The notes under the pieces are model-generated. The model saw only the letters and a list, made by a program, of their open reading frames with translations, made no database searches and was not told the origin of the DNA. From Nitrococcus mobilis Nb-231 (GTDB lineage Bacteria > Pseudomonadota > Gammaproteobacteria > Nitrococcales > Nitrococcaceae), in assembly GCF_000153205.1 (NCBI RefSeq), contig NZ_CH672427.1, forward strand, positions 3,092,596 through 3,156,595: a DNA stretch of 64,000 nt, in the 5' to 3' direction. The translations under genes were made by a program, and so were the position numbers. Shown piece after piece: positions 8,209 to 18,136 of the stretch (position 1 is its first letter; every line of letters starts with the position of its first letter).

Positions 8209-9359
8209 TCAGCGGATTTCCTCCGTGGCGCCCTCCATGAGAATGCGCCGACCTATGATCACCCGCATGATCTCGTTGGTTCCCTCCAGGATCTGATGCA
8301 CGCGGGTGTCGCGGACATAGCGCTCGAGTGGGTACTCGCGAATGTAGCCATAGCCGCCGTAGAGCTGCAGCGCGTCATTGCAGACCCGAAAGCCCACGTC
8401 GGTGGCCAAGCGCTTGGCCATGGCGCAGTAGGTGGTGGCGTTCGGGTCCCGGCGATCCAGCTTCCATGCGGCGAGGCGTACCAATTGCCGTGCGGCCACC
8501 AGCTCGGTGGCCATGTCGGCGAGCTTGAATTGCAGGCCCTGGAATTCGGCCAGTGCCCGACCGAACTGGCGGCGTTGCTGCAGATAGCCGCGGGCGGCTT
8601 CGAGTGCCGTCTGCGCGGTACCGATTGAGCAGGTGGCGATGTTGACGCGGCCGCCGTCGAGCCCCTGCATGGCGATCTTAAAACCCTCGCCTTCCGCGCC
8701 CAGGCGGTGATCGGCGGGAACCCGTACCTCATCGAAGGTGATGGAGCGTGTCGGTGGCTGAAACTGACAACAAAGACGATAAGAATTCTGTCACCATTGT
8801 CTTAGCAACGACGCATTGCGTCGAAGCGGGTCGCGCCCTGCGCGTCTGCAGATCCATGACTACCAGGAGCTCGGTGGCGCCCGCCCCGGAGCTGAACACC
8901 TTGGTGCCGTTGATTCGGTAATGCTGCGCGCTACGGCGCGCCGTGGTCTGCAGGGAGGCGGCATCGGAGCCGGCGCTCGGCTCGGTGAGGCAGTAGCTCG
9001 CGAGCTTGCGGGCGCGGCTCAGTCCTTCGCCCCAGGCCGCCTTGAGGGCATCGCTGCCCCAGGCGGCAATCATCCAGGTCGGCATTCCACTATTAGATGT
9101 TTAAGGCTGCGGTGGAGGTGCAGCCCGCCGCCAGCTCCTCGAAGATGAAGCTGGCATCCAGCCGGGAGAGCCCCAATCCACCCATCTCTTGGGGCGTGTA
9201 GACGGCGCAGAATCCCAACTCGCCGGCCAGTGCGATGGTCTCCTTAGGGAACACGCACTCCGCGTCCCAGCGCGCCGCATTGGGGGCCAGCTCGTGATGG
9301 GCAAAATCGCGCGCGGCATCCTGAAAGGCGATTTGGTCTTCGGTCGGTGCGAAATCCAT
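8209..9359 (-). pseudogene. Acyl-CoA dehydrogenase, disrupted
   Basis: Three blocks on the reverse strand together make up an acyl-CoA dehydrogenase of the isobutyryl-/short-branched-chain type. The N-terminal block (9359-9093) begins MDFAPTEDQIAF and ends after TAALNI at a TAA. A shifted frame resumes with WMIAAWGSDALK and the FAD/substrate motif YCLTEPSAGSDA (to about 8840). About 110 bases of unrelated sequence then replace the middle strand region. The C-terminal block resumes at PTRSITFDEVRVPADHR and keeps the catalytic-Glu motif HQILEGTNEIMR. At least two frame disruptions make the gene inactive unless there are sequence errors. Confidence 0.85.
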
Positions 9360-9530
9360 GCCTCCAATCCTCGCAGTGAAGGCGCCTGGGCAGCCTTGAG
9401 CCCAGGCCCGCAGCGCCTATTGATCATCGCCAGGGCGGGCTTCCCCGGTAGGCCGACGACGCCTCGCCGAGCGCAACCGGAATTCGGTCCACTCAGTCGA
9501 GGTGGTCGGACAGCGCTACGCCGGCGCCAC

Positions 9531-11033
9531 TCAGCGTAGGTTGATTGTCATATTGGGGCGGCTCCCCGCCGCGGTGCCCGTTTCAAACCAGCGTTCGATT
9601 ACGGTCTTGGTCTCGGTATAGAAGCGAACCGCATCCTTGCCATAGGCATGCAGATCCCCATAGAAGGAGCCCTTGCTGCCGGTGAAGGCAAAAAACGGCA
9701 AAGGTACCGGGATCGGCAGATTGACCCCGATCTGGCCGACTTCGATCGCTTGCCGGTACTTGCGGGCGGCCGCTCCGGAAGCGGTGAAAATGGAGGTGCC
9801 GTTACCGTAGGGATTGCTATTGACTCGCTCGATGGCTTGGTCGAGATCGGCGACGTGCATCACCGCCAACACGGGGCCGAAGATCTCTTCCCGGTAGCAG
9901 CTCATCGCGGGCGTGACCTCATCGATCAGCGTGGGGCCCAACCAGTTGCCCTCGGGGAAGCCGGCAACACTGCAGCCACGACCGTCGAGTAGTATCTTGG
10001 CCCCTTCCCGCGCCGCTTCACCTATGATCCGCTCGACCCGTGTCAGGGCTCGGCGGCTAATGAGCGGTCCATAGGCGGCTGCCGGGTCCGTCGCTGGGCC
10101 CGGCCGGAGCTTGGCCATTGCCGCGTGCAGCTCGTCGACCCAACTTCGCGTTTGCTTGCCGACCAATACGGCCACCGAGATGGCCATGCAGCGCTGCCCG
10201 GCGGCACCGCAGGCGGCACCCGCCAAGTGGTCGATCACTTGCTGTTTATCGGCGTCGGGCATGACCACCATGTGGTTTTTCGCGCCGACCATGCACTGGA
10301 CGCGCTTGAACTGCGCCGTAGCGGTGCGGTAGATGTGCTGCCCCGCTGCAGGTGAGCCGACGAAGGAAACCGCGCGAATATCCGGATGCTTGAGCAAGGC
10401 ATCCACTTGCGCCTTGCGGCCGTGAACGATCTGCAGCAGCCCCGCCGGGAACTCGGCCTGCGCGAACAGCTCGGCCAGGCACATCGGGGTGAGTGGGTCT
10501 TGTTCGGAGGGTTTGAGCACGAAAGCGTTGCCGCAGCCGATCGCCAATGGAAACATCCACAGCGGAATCATGGCCGGGAAATTGAACGGTGTGATCCCCG
10601 CGCACACGCCCAACGGTTGCCGCCAGCTGGTGGTATCTATGTTGGCGGCGACATTCGCCAACGTCTCCCCCATGAGATGAGTGGGCAGGCCCATGGCGTG
10701 TTCCACGACCTCGATTCCGCGCCATACTTCACCTTTGGCGTCGGTAAAGGTTTTGCCGGTCTCCTCGGCCAGTGTCTGGGCGATCGCTTCTTGGTGCGCC
10801 TTGAGCAGTTCCTGATAGCGCATCAGGTAGCGCGCCCGCTCGGGTACGGCGATTTCTCGCCAGTGCTTCTGGGCGGCTTTGGCGGAGGCGATCGCGCGTT
10901 CGATTTCCGCGTCCGGCGTGACCGGGCACTCGGCGATGACCGTGTTGGTAGCGGGATTGGTGACATCGATCCACTCGTGAGTTTCACTGTCCACGAACTG
11001 GCCGTCGATGAAAAGCGGGACCTTCTTTGCCAT
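9531..11033 (-). CDS. mmsA: CoA-acylating methylmalonate-semialdehyde dehydrogenase
   Basis: A 500-residue member of the aldehyde dehydrogenase superfamily that matches MmsA, which oxidises methylmalonate semialdehyde to propionyl-CoA in valine catabolism. The family features [14 protein letters not shown] (about 149-162), [14 protein letters not shown] and catalytic C282 in GQRCMA are all present. The ATG at 11031-11033 has an AGGAG a few bases upstream; an upstream in-frame start lacks one. It is the only fully intact gene of the local branched-chain degradation set. Confidence 0.93.
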   Translation of the reverse strand: MAKKVPLFIDGQFVDSETHEWIDVTNPATNTVIAECPVTPDAEIERAIASAKAAQKHWREIAVPERARYLMRYQELLKAHQEAIAQTLAEETGKTFTDAKGEVWRGIEVVEHAMGLPTHLMGETLANVAANIDTTSWRQPLGVCAGITPFNFPAMIPLWMFPLAIGCGNAFVLKPSEQDPLTPMCLAELFAQAEFPAGLLQIVHGRKAQVDALLKHPDIRAVSFVGSPAAGQHIYRTATAQFKRVQCMVGAKNHMVVMPDADKQQVIDHLAGAACGAAGQRCMAISVAVLVGKQTRSWVDELHAAMAKLRPGPATDPAAAYGPLISRRALTRVERIIGEAAREGAKILLDGRGCSVAGFPEGNWLGPTLIDEVTPAMSCYREEIFGPVLAVMHVADLDQAIERVNSNPYGNGTSIFTASGAAARKYRQAIEVGQIGVNLPIPVPLPFFAFTGSKGSFYGDLHAYGKDAVRFYTETKTVIERWFETGTAAGSRPNMTINLR

Positions 11034-11232
11034 GGAGCTCACTCCTGAGCTTAGCGATATTCTTGCGCGGTGGGCCGTGCGAGTCGACCGAGTAGTGGCT
11101 GCACTGCGCATGAACCTTCCTATAATTCAGTCTAATGAGGTTTACCTGAACGTCAATTTGGCTTGGTCTCGCGCTGATCGAGGGCCGGCGGCCGGGTGAT
11201 GGCGTGGAAAACGGTAGGTGGGGAGTCGGCGG

Positions 11233-11952
11233 ATGCAAGTTGCGGGCAGTGTGTTCTTGGTTACCGGCGGCGGCTCTGGGTTGGGTCAGGCTACGGTCCG
11301 GCACTTGGCGGTGCATGGCGCTCGAGTGGTGATCGTAGATCTCGATGCCCCAGCGGGGCAGTCGCTGGTCGCGGAGCTCGGTGAACAGGCGCGTTTCGTT
11401 ACGGCGGACGTGGCCCATGCGCAGGCGATGCAGCAAGCCGTGACAACCGCCGTAGAGGCCTTCGGCGCCTTGCACGGGCTTATCAACTGTGCGGGCACGG
11501 TGCTCGGGTGCAAGGTCGTGAACCGGGAAGGTGAGCCGCATCCGCTCGAGTCCTTCGCCCGGACGGTTCAGGTCAATCTGGTGGGGACCTTCAACGCGAT
11601 TCGTCTCGCGGCAAAGCTTATGGCACAGGGGCCGGCCGGCGCTGACGGCGAGCGTGGCGTCATCGTCAACACGGCGTCGGTGGCGGCTTACGACGGCCAG
11701 ATCGGGCAGGCGGCTTATTCGGCTTCCAAGGCGGGCATCGTAGGGATGACCTTGCCGCTTGCCCGCGAGCTCGCCGCCTACGGCATTCGCGTGGTGACCA
11801 TCGCGCCCGGTGTTTTTGCAACGCCTATGATGGCGAGTTTGCCGGAGCAGGTGCGCACGACACTGGGCGAGCAGACGCCGTTCCCCGCTCGGCTCGGGCA
11901 CCCGAGTGAGTTTGCGGCACTGGTTCAGCATGTCATCGAGATACGATGTTGA
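11233..11952 (+). CDS. 3-hydroxyacyl-CoA dehydrogenase type 2-like SDR, C-terminus frameshifted
   Basis: A short-chain dehydrogenase of the HSD17B10/3-hydroxy-2-methylbutyryl-CoA dehydrogenase type. The NAD-binding TGGGSGLG motif is at 11-18 and the catalytic S149, Y162 and K166 are present in NTASV and YSASK. The reading frame ends with QHVIEIRC at 11952, but the next frame continues with DGETIRLD and then, after another shift, SLRMPPK and a TAG at 11997-11999. This is the usual C-terminus of the family, so about 15 native residues have been lost. The catalytic core is intact; stability and activity are uncertain. Confidence 0.8.
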   Translation: MQVAGSVFLVTGGGSGLGQATVRHLAVHGARVVIVDLDAPAGQSLVAELGEQARFVTADVAHAQAMQQAVTTAVEAFGALHGLINCAGTVLGCKVVNREGEPHPLESFARTVQVNLVGTFNAIRLAAKLMAQGPAGADGERGVIVNTASVAAYDGQIGQAAYSASKAGIVGMTLPLARELAAYGIRVVTIAPGVFATPMMASLPEQVRTTLGEQTPFPARLGHPSEFAALVQHVIEIRC

Positions 11953-12059
11953 TGGTGAGACCATCCGCCTCGACGAGTCTGCGCATGCCGCCGAAGTAGC
12001 GTTCGCCTGTACGGCAGCGCAAGGGCGGGCATTGCGTGCGAGAGTGCGAGTGATCTAAC

Positions 12060-12071
12060 GTTTACGTAAAC
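12060..12071. promoter_or_regulatory. 12-bp palindrome GTTTACGTAAAC, candidate operator upstream of etfB
   Basis: A perfect palindrome lies 127 bases before etfB, in the short AT-rich stretch following the SDR gene. A partly similar sequence, GTTTACCTGAACG, occurs near 11138, upstream of the divergent mmsA. Regulators of branched-chain and fatty acid catabolism bind palindromes of this general kind, but I cannot assign the regulator. Confidence 0.4.
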
Positions 12072-12198
12072 TTAATTTGTGGGGAAGTGGCAGTGGCGCG
12101 TTGGCAGTCGGCCGCGCTTAAGCGGCAGTTGCGCCTGCCGAGCGCAGGATCAGGGTAAGTGCCGAGCGTGTAAGCCCGCAGCACAATGGGGAATCCTC

Positions 12199-12948
12199 AT
12201 GAAGATTCTGGTGCCGGTCAAGCGTGTGATCGACTACAACGTCAGGGTTCGGGTCAAGGCGGACGGCAGTGGCGTTGAGACGGCGAACGTGAAAATGTCG
12301 ATGAACCCGTTCGACGAGCTCGCCGTGGAGGAGGCCATCCGCCTTAAGGAGGCGGGCCGGGTCGAGGCGATCGTCGCCGTTTCTATCGGCGCACCGGCCT
12401 GTCGGGAGACTCTGCGCACCGCGCTCGCGATGGGAGCCGACCGCGCGCTGCTGGTGACCACGGAGTCGGAACTGCAGCCTCTGGATGTGGCTAAGGTGCT
12501 CAAGGCCGTGGTGGGGCAGGAAGCCCCCGAACTGGTAATCATGGGTAAGCAAGCCATTGACGATGACTGCAATCAAACTGGGCAGATGCTGGCGGCTTTG
12601 CTTGGCTGGGGACAAGGAACTTTCGCCTGTGGCGTAGCGCTCGCCGAAGACTCGGTGACGGTTACCCGGGAAATCGACGGCGGCAATCAAACCGTGCGCT
12701 TGAAGCTGCCGGCCGTGGTGACCGCAGACCTGCGACTCAACGAGCCACGTTACATCAAGCTGCCGAACATCATGAAAGCGAAACAAAAACCATTACAGAG
12801 CATGACCGTGCAGGAACTCGGCGTCGAAGTCGCAGCGCGGCTCAAGACGCTGCAGGTGAGTGAGCCACCGCCGCGGCGCAGCGGTGTGAAAGTTTCCAGC
12901 GTCGCCGAATTGGTGGACAAGCTGCACAACGAAGCGAAGGTACTTTGA
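12199..12948 (+). CDS. etfB: Electron transfer flavoprotein beta subunit
   Basis: A 249-residue EtfB, which with EtfA accepts electrons from acyl-CoA dehydrogenases and passes them to ETF-quinone oxidoreductase. It starts [18 protein letters not shown] and carries the signature stretch [20 protein letters not shown] near residues 113-132. The C-terminal MKAKQKPL motif, typical of the ETF recognition loop, is present. The ATG at 12199 matches the family start. etfA begins one base after its stop. Confidence 0.96.
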   Translation: MKILVPVKRVIDYNVRVRVKADGSGVETANVKMSMNPFDELAVEEAIRLKEAGRVEAIVAVSIGAPACRETLRTALAMGADRALLVTTESELQPLDVAKVLKAVVGQEAPELVIMGKQAIDDDCNQTGQMLAALLGWGQGTFACGVALAEDSVTVTREIDGGNQTVRLKLPAVVTADLRLNEPRYIKLPNIMKAKQKPLQSMTVQELGVEVAARLKTLQVSEPPPRRSGVKVSSVAELVDKLHNEAKVL

Positions 12949-12949
12949 G

Positions 12950-13897
12950 ATGGGCGTGCTGGTCATAGCCGAGCACGACAACGCCACATTGGCCGGCGCG
13001 ACCTTGTCGGCTATCACGGCAGCGGTCCGGCTTGATGATGCGGTGCAGGTGCTCGTCGCCGGGCATGGCTGTCGCGCCGTGGCTGAAGCAGCCGCGCGGG
13101 TGCAGGGTGTGAGTCTGGTGCGGCATAGTGAAGCCGCCCACTACGCCCGACCGACAGCCGAGGATCTGGCGGCATTGGTCGTGGATCTCGCGGCCGATTT
13201 TACCTATGTGCTGGCTCCGGCCAGCACTTTCGGCAAGAATTTCTTGCCCCGGGTGGCTGCGATTTTGGATGTGGCAATGATCTCGGACCTCATCCGGATC
13301 GAGGGCCCGGACCGTTTCGTGCGACCGATCTACGCCGGCAACGCCGTGGCTACGGTGCAGTCGACGGACCCGATCAAGGTGGTGAGTGTACGCGCGACGG
13401 CATTCGATGCGGCGCCAAGCGGCGCTACGGCGGTACCGATCGAGGCGCTGGAGGCCAAGCCGCACAGTGATCTTGCGGAAGTCCTTGCCGAGCAGTTGAC
13501 CCAATCCGAGCGCCCCGAGCTGACGGCCGCCGAGATCGTCGTCGCGGGGGGGCGTGGTATGGGCAGTGCGGAGGGTTTCCGGCTGCTTGAGGAGATTGCC
13601 GATCGGTTGGGGGCGGCCATCGGGGCCTCGCGGGCAGCCGTGGATGCCGGCTATGTCCCCAACGACTATCAGGTGGGGCAAACCGGCAAGATTGTCGCAC
13701 CCAAGCTCTACATTGCAGTGGGCATCTCCGGGGCCATCCAACACTTGGCGGGAATGAAGGACGCTAAGGTGGTGGTCGCGATTAACAAGGACGAGGCCGC
13801 GCCGATTTTCCAAGTAGCCGATTATGCGCTGGTGGCTGATCTATTCCAGGCATTGCCCGAGCTTGGGGCGGAGCTGAAGCGGGTGTTGGCCAAGTGA
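12950..13897 (+). CDS. etfA: Electron transfer flavoprotein alpha subunit
   Basis: A 315-residue EtfA with the FAD-binding C-terminal domain. Recognisable blocks are [14 protein letters not shown] (about 202-215), [23 protein letters not shown] (about 226-248), [13 protein letters not shown] and [13 protein letters not shown]. The length is normal. It lies 1 base after etfB in a two-gene operon. The neighbouring acyl-CoA dehydrogenase is broken, so this ETF must serve dehydrogenases encoded elsewhere if it is still used. Confidence 0.96.
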   Translation: MGVLVIAEHDNATLAGATLSAITAAVRLDDAVQVLVAGHGCRAVAEAAARVQGVSLVRHSEAAHYARPTAEDLAALVVDLAADFTYVLAPASTFGKNFLPRVAAILDVAMISDLIRIEGPDRFVRPIYAGNAVATVQSTDPIKVVSVRATAFDAAPSGATAVPIEALEAKPHSDLAEVLAEQLTQSERPELTAAEIVVAGGRGMGSAEGFRLLEEIADRLGAAIGASRAAVDAGYVPNDYQVGQTGKIVAPKLYIAVGISGAIQHLAGMKDAKVVVAINKDEAAPIFQVADYALVADLFQALPELGAELKRVLAK

Positions 13898-13953
13898 TGG
13901 TATGGCTGCTCGAATGCTTGCGCCGCGCTGCATTTTGTTATTAAAGTCACATA

Positions 13954-14415
13954 ATGTTCGATGTATCTCTGCCAACCGAACGACGCGACGGTGAGCGACG
14001 CCGTCGGCCCATATGGGGCAGCCGCCATTTCTGGCTCGGTGGTCGCCGCCAGGGTCCGCGGCGTGCCGGTGGCCACGACCGCAGCTGCTACACCGATGTC
14101 TACGACTCCGGGGTAGCGGTTAATGTGGTTATGATCATGGGCGGTTGCGTGCTGGATGCGCTGCTGACCTTGTATTTGCTCGACAATGGCGCTATTGAAG
14201 CCAACCCTTTGATGGCTGCGGCGCTGTTGCTCGGTGTGCGGCCGTTCGTTCTGCTGAAAGTGGCGCTCACCGGTAGCTGTTTGTTATTGCTTGCCATGCA
14301 CCATCGCTTCATTCTGTATCGGTGGTTGCGCGTGCAGCAGGTGCTGATTTGCCTCGCGATCGGCTATGCGGTTTTGTTGTTCTATGAGCTGGGATTGATC
14401 CAATTGATCACATGA
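13954..14415 (+). CDS. Small membrane protein, DUF5658-like
   Basis: A 153-residue protein with a strongly basic, Arg-rich N-terminus (ERRDGERRRRPIWG) and then three predicted membrane helices, at about 57-75, 88-108 and 122-145. The stretch GGCVLDALLTLYLLDNGAIEANPLM resembles DUF5658 proteins of unknown function. It follows etfA by 56 bases on the same strand, but nothing links it functionally. Confidence 0.6.
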   Translation: MFDVSLPTERRDGERRRRPIWGSRHFWLGGRRQGPRRAGGHDRSCYTDVYDSGVAVNVVMIMGGCVLDALLTLYLLDNGAIEANPLMAAALLLGVRPFVLLKVALTGSCLLLLAMHHRFILYRWLRVQQVLICLAIGYAVLLFYELGLIQLIT

Positions 14416-14424
14416 GTGGACCGT

Positions 14425-14805
14425 TCAAGATCGCGAGGCGGCCATGGTCAGCGACACCGAGTCAGCAAACCGCAGTGCGTGGGGCTTGTCCACCTCGACC
14501 GCCGCGTGTTTAACTCCATCGAAGCTCAGCACCAAGCTTAGAACATCGAAGACCAGTTTCTCCAGTAACAGGAATCGGTTGTTCTCCACCAAGGCGATGA
14601 CCTGCTTGGTGATTACCCGGTAGTTCAACGCATGTTCAACCGCGTCCTCGCTTGCCGCGGCACGACCGTCGTAGTCGACCCGGATGCTAATGACGACATC
14701 TTGCAACTTCGTCTGCTCATCGGTGTTCAGGCCGATGTAGGTGCGCAGCCGTAGATTTTTGATATGGATTTGTGAGTGGTCGAACGTGATGTCGCGCCGC
14801 ACCAT
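14425..14805 (-). CDS. folX: Dihydroneopterin triphosphate 2'-epimerase (FolX)
   Basis: A 126-residue member of the FolB/FolX tunnelling fold. The segments IHIKNLRLRTYIGLN, ALNYRVITKQVI, VENNRFLLLEKL and DKPHALRFADSVSL match FolX, which epimerises dihydroneopterin triphosphate to the monapterin form, better than FolB. The ATG at 14803-14805 is used; another in-frame ATG at 14841 would add 12 residues (SEVAL repeats) encoded by a 15-bp tandem repeat. The true start is therefore uncertain. Confidence 0.85.
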   Translation of the reverse strand: MVRRDITFDHSQIHIKNLRLRTYIGLNTDEQTKLQDVVISIRVDYDGRAAASEDAVEHALNYRVITKQVIALVENNRFLLLEKLVFDVLSLVLSFDGVKHAAVEVDKPHALRFADSVSLTMAASRS

Positions 14806-14850
14806 ACTCAATGCTACCTCACTCAATGCTACCTCACTCAATGCTACCTC
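14806..14850 (-). repeat. Three perfect 15-bp tandem repeats at the folX start
   Basis: The unit ACTCAATGCTACCTC (plus strand) occurs three times without mismatch. On the folX strand each unit carries GAGGT, usable as a ribosome binding site, and the array is in frame with folX, encoding SEVAL repeats. Slippage here would change the leader or the number of binding sites without breaking the frame. Confidence 0.85.
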
Positions 14851-15166
14851 ACCGTATTGCGACTGCGGGCCGCCTCGGCGCAGCCGTGTGCTCCCCGTAC
14901 CGAGCGTGTGGGTTCATGTCGCCGCATGGCGGTTCGCGGCTCGAATAGCTCCCGCCCGGTATAGGGCGAGGCACACTACCCGAGCGGCCGGCCAGTTAGC
15001 ATAGCGCCGCTCGGGGTTGGCTGTCAGCTTTGGCTGTTGAGCTGTGCGGCGGTTTTCCCTAATCAGCGGTAAGCGTCGGCTTTGTTATGATGGTTCCCAG
15101 GGCCGCCAGCCCCGCAGTTAAGCGTGTTTGCATTAATGCCTGTTCTCATTTTTCAAGGGAGGCCAT
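14851..15166. other. Intergenic region between divergent folX and nitroreductase
   Basis: No gene is supported in this 316-base stretch. It contains an 8-bp inverted repeat, CCGAGCGG/CCGCTCGG (14980-14987 and 15007-15014), with a 19-base loop and no T-run. It presumably holds the two divergent promoters. Confidence 0.5.
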
Positions 15167-15763
15167 ATGAGCGTTGAGCCGGTGGCAAGCGTTGGCGATG
15201 CGCAAGGCGCTGTAGCGCACGCGGTGGCGCGTGCGATAAGCGAGCGGCGCTCCATCAACCGTTTTCAGCCCCAGGCGCCGCCGCGAGAGGTCGTTCGGCG
15301 GGCCCTGGATCTGGCCCGCTGGGCACCGAACCATCACCTGACCGAGCCGTGGCATTTTTATCTCCTGGGCCCCGAGACCAAGCAGGCCGTGGTCGAGCTC
15401 AACGCCGAGTTGACCGCGACCGCCAATGGGCCTGCGGCCGGTGAGGCCAAACGTCGGCGCTGGGCCGCCATCCCCGGTTGGTTGGTGGTAACCTGCGATC
15501 AGAGCGCGGATGCGTTGCGGGCGCGGGAGGACTATGCGGCATGCGCCTGTGCTATCCATAATTTGGCACTTTATCTCTGGAGCGAAGGTATCGGCGCGAA
15601 ATGGACCACAGGAGCGGTAACGCGCGAGCACCGCTTCTACGATCTGCTCTGGATCGATCCCGCGCTCGAGACCGTGGTCGGATTGGTGTGGTACGGTTAT
15701 CCGGCCGAGGCGCCGCAATCGCGCCGCCGGCCTCTGGAGCACAGTCTGGTCGAGCTGCCGTAA
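15167..15763 (+). CDS. Nitroreductase-family flavoprotein
   Basis: A 198-residue protein of the FMN-dependent nitroreductase fold. The N-terminal ISERRSINRFQPQAPPREVV with ALDLARWAPNHHLTEPWHF is the classic FMN-binding segment, and VVGLVWYGYPAE near the C-terminus matches the family. The length and the single-domain layout resemble YdjA-like members. An AGGGAGG just before the ATG supports the start. The physiological substrate is unknown; it may share a transcript with the carbohydrate genes 19 bases downstream. Confidence 0.85.
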   Translation: MSVEPVASVGDAQGAVAHAVARAISERRSINRFQPQAPPREVVRRALDLARWAPNHHLTEPWHFYLLGPETKQAVVELNAELTATANGPAAGEAKRRRWAAIPGWLVVTCDQSADALRAREDYAACACAIHNLALYLWSEGIGAKWTTGAVTREHRFYDLLWIDPALETVVGLVWYGYPAEAPQSRRRPLEHSLVELP

Positions 15764-15781
15764 GATGCGGAGGGAAGCGCT

Positions 15782-18136
15782 ATGCGAACTCCTTTCCACA
15801 TCTTCTACGCCGGTACCAACGAGGCTGCCGCGGATGAGCGGGCAGCGCAAGCCAGGTGGCCGCAGGCGGCGGGGGGTTATGTGCGCTGGAACTGGTTGCC
15901 ATGGAAATTCTTGCTGCGGCGTGCGGCCCGTGCCCATGGTTTTCTGGATCCGGTTGCCCTATTGGCGCGTTTGCAGCGCTTTGCCCAACCCTCGGAAGTC
16001 CACGAACCGATAGAATTGCTGCGGGCGGGCGTCGTATTCCACGCCCGTGGTTTGATCAACGCCAGGGTAATCCAACACAATTTGGATTGGATCTGGCCGT
16101 ATTGGATCGAGCGCCAGTTCGATCCTGGCGATGCGGCGTTTTTGCCCCGGGCTTTTTCCATCACGCACGTCAACCTCACACACCGCAACTGGACCGCCCT
16201 TGGGATACCGAGTTGTCCGGATCTGCCCATCGTCGACCCGCGGGGGTTGGTGACCCCTTTTCTTGACGGTTGGTCACTGGATGCCTGGGTGCTCGGCGGT
16301 GACGGCGCAGTGCTTTACCCCAGCCGAGTGGAATCATCCAACCAGCGCTTGGACTTGAGCGACGGGCTTGCGGTGATCACGGACAGCCGCCGCCACGGTG
16401 TGCGCCTGCTCGGCGAGTTGAAGGTGGCGCATCGGGACGGTACCCCAACCCTGCAGGCCCATTATACCGGGTATGCCGCCGCGGGCGGTTTCCTGGCGGT
16501 GGCTCTGCGCCCATACAACCCGGAGGGCATCAGCTTCATCCACCAAGTGGCGTTGAGCGAAGCACGCCGCGAGTGGTTGGTCGAGGGGCGGCCCGTCGTT
16601 CAGTTCGGTGAGCCGATCGAGCGGCACAGCGCCTCGGCTTACCGGCACGGCGATGTCGCCACTCGGCTGGCCGAGCAAACGGATACGGCCAGCGCGGATT
16701 GCGACGTGGGTTTAGCGAGTGCGGCGGCGTTGTTTGCCTTGCCGGCCGGTGCGCCACGCCGGGTCGAGATCAGCGTACCCCTGGCAGAGCGCGCCCAGGA
16801 GATCGATACGGTGCAGTTATGGCCGGATGTCCTGGCGGGCTGCGCGCGGTTGGAGATTCCGGAGACAGGGCATAGGTTCCTCTACGAGGCGGCGCTGCGC
16901 ACGCTGGTACTGCATACGGTAAACGACGTCTATCCTGGCCCTTATACCTACAAGAGATTCTGGTTTCGCGACGCCGTCTTCATCATTAACGCCTTGCTGG
17001 CGGCGGGGCTGACCACGCGCGCCGAACGTGCGCTAGCGCGCTTCCCGCAGCGGCAAAATCCGGCGACCGGCTATTTCCACAGTCAAGAGGGAGAATGGGA
17101 TTCAAATGGGCAGGCGCTGTGGAGCCTGCTGCGCTATCGCGACCTGACCGGCCGCGCGCTCTCGGAGCCTTGGCTGCGTTGCGTGCGCAAAGGCGCGCGC
17201 TGGATTGCCCGTAAACGCCTGCCGGAGGGGCGCGGCGAGCCCCACGACGGTTTGTTGCCGGCGGGGTTCAGTGCGGAGCACTTAGGCCCGAACGATTATT
17301 ACTATTGGGATGATTTCTGGGCCGTGGCCGGTCTCAGGGCCGCAGCGACCCTGTGTGAGGGCTCCGCAGAGCCGGCCGACGCCGCGCGTTTTAGCTCGGA
17401 GGCCGAGGCATTGGAGCGGGCCATTGCAAGGTGTCTGCAGCGCGATGAGCAGCGGCTTGGCCGTCCCGCCATGCCGGCCTCGCCCTACCGGCGCTTGGAC
17501 CCCGGAGCCGTGGGGTCGCTCGCGGTGGGCTACCCATTGCAGAGTTGCCCGATGGATGATCGCCGTTTGCTTGGCACCGTGGAGTACCTATTGGATAAGT
17601 GCATGGTAAATGGTGGCTTTTTCCAGGACATGGTGCATTCCGGAATCAATGCGTATCTGACGCTGCACATTGCACAGGTGTTGTTGCGAGCGGGCGATGC
17701 GCGCTGTGTATCCCTGCTCGATACGGTCGCCGCGTTAGCCAGCAGCACCGGTCAGTGGCCCGAGGCGATTCATCCCCGAACTTTGGGGGGGTGTATGGGT
17801 GATGGCCAGCACGTCTGGGCCGCGGCAGAATGGGTAATGATGATTCGTAACGGTTTTGTCCGCGAAGAGGGTGAGCGGCTCGTGTTGGCGGGTGGACTGC
17901 CACGGCGTTGGTTGGACTCGGGTGAGCGGCTTGCCTTCGGGCCGGCGCCGACCCGGTTCGGAACTGTGCGGGTGAGCGTGGGTCCGATGGAGAAGGGGCG
18001 GGGCATTCCCGTGTGCTGGGAAGCGCAATGGCGTCGGCGCCCTGAAGCGATCGTCGTGGCTCCTCTGGAGGGAGATGCGGTAGTGGCGGCGGCGGAGGAC
18101 GCCAAGGTGTACCTGCACTGGAGGTCCACTGCATGA
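15782..18136 (+). CDS. Glycoside hydrolase-like protein with (alpha/alpha)6 toroid domain
   Basis: A 784-residue protein. The N-terminal half (to about 370) is a beta-rich region without an obvious family name. The C-terminal half resembles six-hairpin glycosidases of the glycogen-debranching or glucoamylase type: YKRFWFRDAVFIINALLAAG, SQEGEWDSNGQALWSLLRY, DYYYWDDFWAVAGLRAA and a late GQWPEAIHPRT followed by GGCMGDGQHVWAAAEWVMM. Acidic residues in these blocks could be catalytic, but I cannot assign them. No signal peptide is visible, so a cytoplasmic role is likely. It overlaps the glycosyltransferase gene by 4 bases, implying joint action on one glycan. Confidence 0.7.
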   Translation: MRTPFHIFYAGTNEAAADERAAQARWPQAAGGYVRWNWLPWKFLLRRAARAHGFLDPVALLARLQRFAQPSEVHEPIELLRAGVVFHARGLINARVIQHNLDWIWPYWIERQFDPGDAAFLPRAFSITHVNLTHRNWTALGIPSCPDLPIVDPRGLVTPFLDGWSLDAWVLGGDGAVLYPSRVESSNQRLDLSDGLAVITDSRRHGVRLLGELKVAHRDGTPTLQAHYTGYAAAGGFLAVALRPYNPEGISFIHQVALSEARREWLVEGRPVVQFGEPIERHSASAYRHGDVATRLAEQTDTASADCDVGLASAAALFALPAGAPRRVEISVPLAERAQEIDTVQLWPDVLAGCARLEIPETGHRFLYEAALRTLVLHTVNDVYPGPYTYKRFWFRDAVFIINALLAAGLTTRAERALARFPQRQNPATGYFHSQEGEWDSNGQALWSLLRYRDLTGRALSEPWLRCVRKGARWIARKRLPEGRGEPHDGLLPAGFSAEHLGPNDYYYWDDFWAVAGLRAAATLCEGSAEPADAARFSSEAEALERAIARCLQRDEQRLGRPAMPASPYRRLDPGAVGSLAVGYPLQSCPMDDRRLLGTVEYLLDKCMVNGGFFQDMVHSGINAYLTLHIAQVLLRAGDARCVSLLDTVAALASSTGQWPEAIHPRTLGGCMGDGQHVWAAAEWVMMIRNGFVREEGERLVLAGGLPRRWLDSGERLAFGPAPTRFGTVRVSVGPMEKGRGIPVCWEAQWRRRPEAIVVAPLEGDAVVAAAEDAKVYLHWRSTA

